A program made the translations under genes and the position numbers. A model generated the notes under the pieces. It did not search any database and was not told the DNA's origin. It saw only the letters and a program-made list of their open reading frames with translations. From AR12 sp036265915 (GTDB lineage: Bacteria > Methylomirabilota > Methylomirabilia > Rokubacteriales > CSP1-6), in contig DATAOC010000129.1 of the NCBI GenBank assembly GCA_036265915.1, positions 1-17,855 of the forward strand: DNA of 17,855 nt, given 5' to 3'. Below, piece after piece: positions 16,060 to 17,855 of the stretch (position 1 is its first letter; each line of letters begins with the position of its first letter).

Positions 16060-17247
16060 GTGAAGGTCGCCTACTTCGACTGTCCGAGCGGCGCCGCCGG
16101 CGACATGATCATGGCCGCGCTGGTCGATGCCGGCGCGCCCTTCGAGGCGCTGGCCGCCCAGCTGGGCATGCTGCCGCTCACCGGCTGGCGCCTCGTCCGC
16201 CGCGAGGTCATGAAAGGCGCCTTCCGCGCCACCAAGGTCGACGTCGAGATCGACGCGGCGGCGCACAGGCACGCGCATCGCGGGCTCGGCGAGATCACGG
16301 CGATCTTGCAGTCGAGCGGGCTGGCGCCGGCGGTCGTCGACGGCGCGACGCGGATCTTCCAGCGGCTGGCGGACGCGGAGGCGCGCGTGCACGGCACCAC
16401 GCGCGAGGCCGTCCACTTCCACGAGGTGGGCGCGGTGGACGCGATCGTCGACGTGACGGGCGCCGTGCTCGCGCTGGCGCTGCTCGGCGTCGAGGCCGTG
16501 TACGTCTCGGCGCTGCCGCTCGGTGGCGGCTTCGTCCAGGGCGCACACGGACGCATGCCGGTGCCGGCGCCCGGCACCGCGGAGCTGCTCCGCGGGTTCC
16601 CGGTGACCGACACGGGCGTGCAGGCAGAGCTCGTGACGCCCACCGGCGCCGCGATTCTCACGACGCTGGCGCGGCCGGCGCCCCGTGCCCCGCGGATGGT
16701 CGTGCACGCGGTCGGCTACGGCGCGGGGACGCGCGACCTGCCGGAGACGCCGAACGTCCTGCGCTGCTTCGTCGGCGAGGCCGGGGGCCGCGAGGGCAGC
16801 GAGACGATCCTGCAGCTCGAGACCACGATCGACGACATGTCCCCGCAGCTCTACGAGCCGTTGATCGACCGGCTCTTCGAGGCCGGCGCGCTGGACGTGT
16901 TCCTGACGCCGGTGATCATGAAGCGCAGTCGGCCGGGCACGGTGCTCACCGCACTGGCCCCGCGCGAGCGGCTGGACGCCGTCCAGCGGGTGATCTTCGA
17001 GGAGTCGCCGACGCTCGGCGTGCGCTTCACGGAGTGGGAGCGGACCACGCTGGCGCGCGAGGTGGTGCCGCTATCGACCACGTACGGCGTCATTCCGTTC
17101 AAGGTGTCGCGCCTCGCCGGCCGCGTGGTGACGGTCACTCCCGAGTTCGCCGACGTCGCGCGCATCGCGCGGGACAAGGCCCTGCCGGTGCGCGAGGTGC
17201 TCGACCAGGCGCGCGCCGAGGGCCGCCGTCTGCTGCAGTCGTCCTGA
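16060..17247 (+). CDS. larC: LarC, nickel-pincer nucleotide cyclometallase
   Basis: A cytoplasmic enzyme of 395 residues that inserts nickel into the bisthiocarboxylate mononucleotide in a CTP-dependent reaction, completing the cofactor of lactate racemase and other LarA-family enzymes. Family motifs seen are YFDCPSGAAGDM near the start, VHFHEVGAVDAIVDVTG, LPLGGGFVQGAHGRMPVPAPGTAELL, described here in parts, and ETTIDDMSPQLYE opening the C-terminal LarC2 domain. In Lactobacillus plantarum the gene is split and joined by a ribosomal frameshift; here it is one uninterrupted reading frame. GTG 16060 is chosen because MKVAYFDC is the canonical N-terminus. It is the last gene of the operon. No larA is present in the window. 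Confidence 0.94.
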   Translation: MKVAYFDCPSGAAGDMIMAALVDAGAPFEALAAQLGMLPLTGWRLVRREVMKGAFRATKVDVEIDAAAHRHAHRGLGEITAILQSSGLAPAVVDGATRIFQRLADAEARVHGTTREAVHFHEVGAVDAIVDVTGAVLALALLGVEAVYVSALPLGGGFVQGAHGRMPVPAPGTAELLRGFPVTDTGVQAELVTPTGAAILTTLARPAPRAPRMVVHAVGYGAGTRDLPETPNVLRCFVGEAGGREGSETILQLETTIDDMSPQLYEPLIDRLFEAGALDVFLTPVIMKRSRPGTVLTALAPRERLDAVQRVIFEESPTLGVRFTEWERTTLAREVVPLSTTYGVIPFKVSRLAGRVVTVTPEFADVARIARDKALPVREVLDQARAEGRRLLQSS

Positions 17248-17270
17248 CGCGGCCTCACTCGGCCCGGCCG

Positions 17271-17299
17271 TTGACAGCATTGGGGTGAGGTCTTACCCT
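17271..17299 (+). promoter_or_regulatory. Promoter of the coxS-coxL unit with a dyad over the -10 box
   Basis: TTGACA (17271-17276) is a perfect -35 box. At 17 bases spacing lies TACCCT (17294-17299), a poor -10 box. A dyad, GGGTGA (17283-17288) facing TTACCC (17293-17298) across GGTC, overlaps the -10 and could be an operator. Just before, CGGCC (17250-17254) and GGCCG (17266-17270) form a weak stem after the larC stop that might serve as a terminator, though without a T-run. Confidence 0.55.
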
Positions 17300-17334
17300 C
17301 TGCACGCCACATTCGCCCTACGGGAGGACCAGCC

Positions 17335-17811
17335 GTGAGACTGCCAGTCAAGATGACGATCAACGGCCAGAGTCACAGCCACGAGGTGGAGCCGCGGCTG
17401 CTCCTCGTGCACTACATCCGGGAGACGGTCGGGCTCACCGGCACCCACGTCGGCTGCGACACGAGCCAGTGCGGCGCGTGCACGATCCTCATCAACGGGC
17501 AGGCGGTGAAGTCCTGCACGCTGTTCACGGTTCAGGCCGACGGCGCCAACATCACGACCATCGAGGGGCTCGCGAAGAACGGCGACCTGCATCCCATCCA
17601 GCAGGGCTTCTGGGAGAAGCATGGGCTGCAGTGCGGCTTCTGCACGCCGGGCATGATCATGACCGCCCACCAGATGCTGGAGCGGTATCCGAAGCCGACC
17701 GAGGATCAGATCCGACACCAGCTCGAAGGCAACCTCTGCCGTTGCACCGGCTACCACAACATCGTGAAGGCGATCCAGTGGGCATCGGAGCAGATGGCCG
17801 GAAAGAAGTGA
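17335..17811 (+). CDS. coxS: CoxS-type [2Fe-2S] small subunit of a molybdenum hydroxylase
   Basis: The iron-sulfur small subunit (158 residues) of a CO dehydrogenase/xanthine dehydrogenase-family enzyme; it passes electrons from the molybdenum centre toward FAD. The plant-ferredoxin-type N-terminal cluster is bound by Cys41, Cys46, Cys49 and Cys61 (GCDTSQCGACT... KSC). The helical C-terminal domain binds the second cluster through CGFCTPG and CRCTG. Length is typical. Start GTG 17335 with GGGAGGA at 17322-17328; an in-frame ATG at 17353 is less likely because it removes the first strand. The large-subunit gene follows after nine bases. It has its own promoter and is probably separate from the lar operon. 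The true substrate (CO, aldehyde, purine or other) depends on the large subunit. Confidence 0.93.
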   Translation: MRLPVKMTINGQSHSHEVEPRLLLVHYIRETVGLTGTHVGCDTSQCGACTILINGQAVKSCTLFTVQADGANITTIEGLAKNGDLHPIQQGFWEKHGLQCGFCTPGMIMTAHQMLERYPKPTEDQIRHQLEGNLCRCTGYHNIVKAIQWASEQMAGKK

Positions 17812-17820
17812 GGCAGCATC

Positions 17821-17855
17821 ATGGCAACGACTGAGCAGCGCCTCTTCGGCAAGTC
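17821..17855 (+). CDS. coxL: Start of molybdenum-binding large subunit, cut by window end
   Basis: Only the first eleven codons are present (MATTEQRLFGK). Position nine bases after coxS and the RLFGK start, common in CoxL-type large subunits before the 'R-x-ED' segment, support this call. The order small then large subunit, with no medium subunit gene upstream, resembles form II (CoxL-like) clusters more than the coxM-coxS-coxL order of form I. Without the active-site loop the form and substrate cannot be told. Confidence 0.7.
   Translation, partial: MATTEQRLFGK

Overview
The window is uniformly GC-rich and almost fully coding. Genes sit head to tail with short or overlapping junctions. Starts are often GTG, with one TTG and one apparent non-standard start. 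Gene content points to a free-living high-GC bacterium of the soil or subsurface type, for example Rokubacteria/Methylomirabilota or a deltaproteobacterial relative. It includes nickel-pincer cofactor synthesis, a CO-dehydrogenase-type molybdenum hydroxylase, an SDR dehydrogenase and class II glycerate kinase. That placement is inference from content and base composition; there is no rRNA or other decisive marker here.

Left part (1-5530): a plus-strand run encodes an SDR dehydrogenase, a lipoprotein with a zinc-peptidase HExxH motif, a PhoD-type secreted phosphodiesterase/phosphatase and a GlcG/HbpS-like small protein. It meets, stop codon against stop codon, a large minus-strand membrane protein of unknown function. 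A 128-base divergent intergenic region (5531-5658) is AT-richer than its surroundings. It carries a small tRNA-like fold abutting the ribosome binding site of the next gene.

Middle part (5659-9905): threonine synthase-like PLP enzyme, MoaD/ThiS-type sulfur-carrier protein ending in Gly-Gly-Gly, a free-standing NIL domain protein, a class I aminotransferase and a glycerate 2-kinase. They form one tight plus-strand unit. The first three genes suggest amino-acid synthesis involving sulfur delivered by a carrier protein, not only threonine synthesis.

A 316-base gap (9906-10221) contains no convincing gene but several inverted repeats. The last of these resembles an intrinsic terminator or attenuator just before rlmN.

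Right part (10222-17247): rlmN, mtaB, mtnP, an adenosine-kinase-like PfkB kinase, larE, larB and larC are packed with overlaps at most junctions and look like one operon. It joins two radical-SAM RNA-modifying enzymes, a phosphorylase and a kinase for purine nucleoside salvage, and the full three-protein pathway for the nickel-pincer nucleotide cofactor. A promoter with a perfect TTGACA box then starts a coxS-coxL unit, whose large-subunit gene runs off the end of the window.
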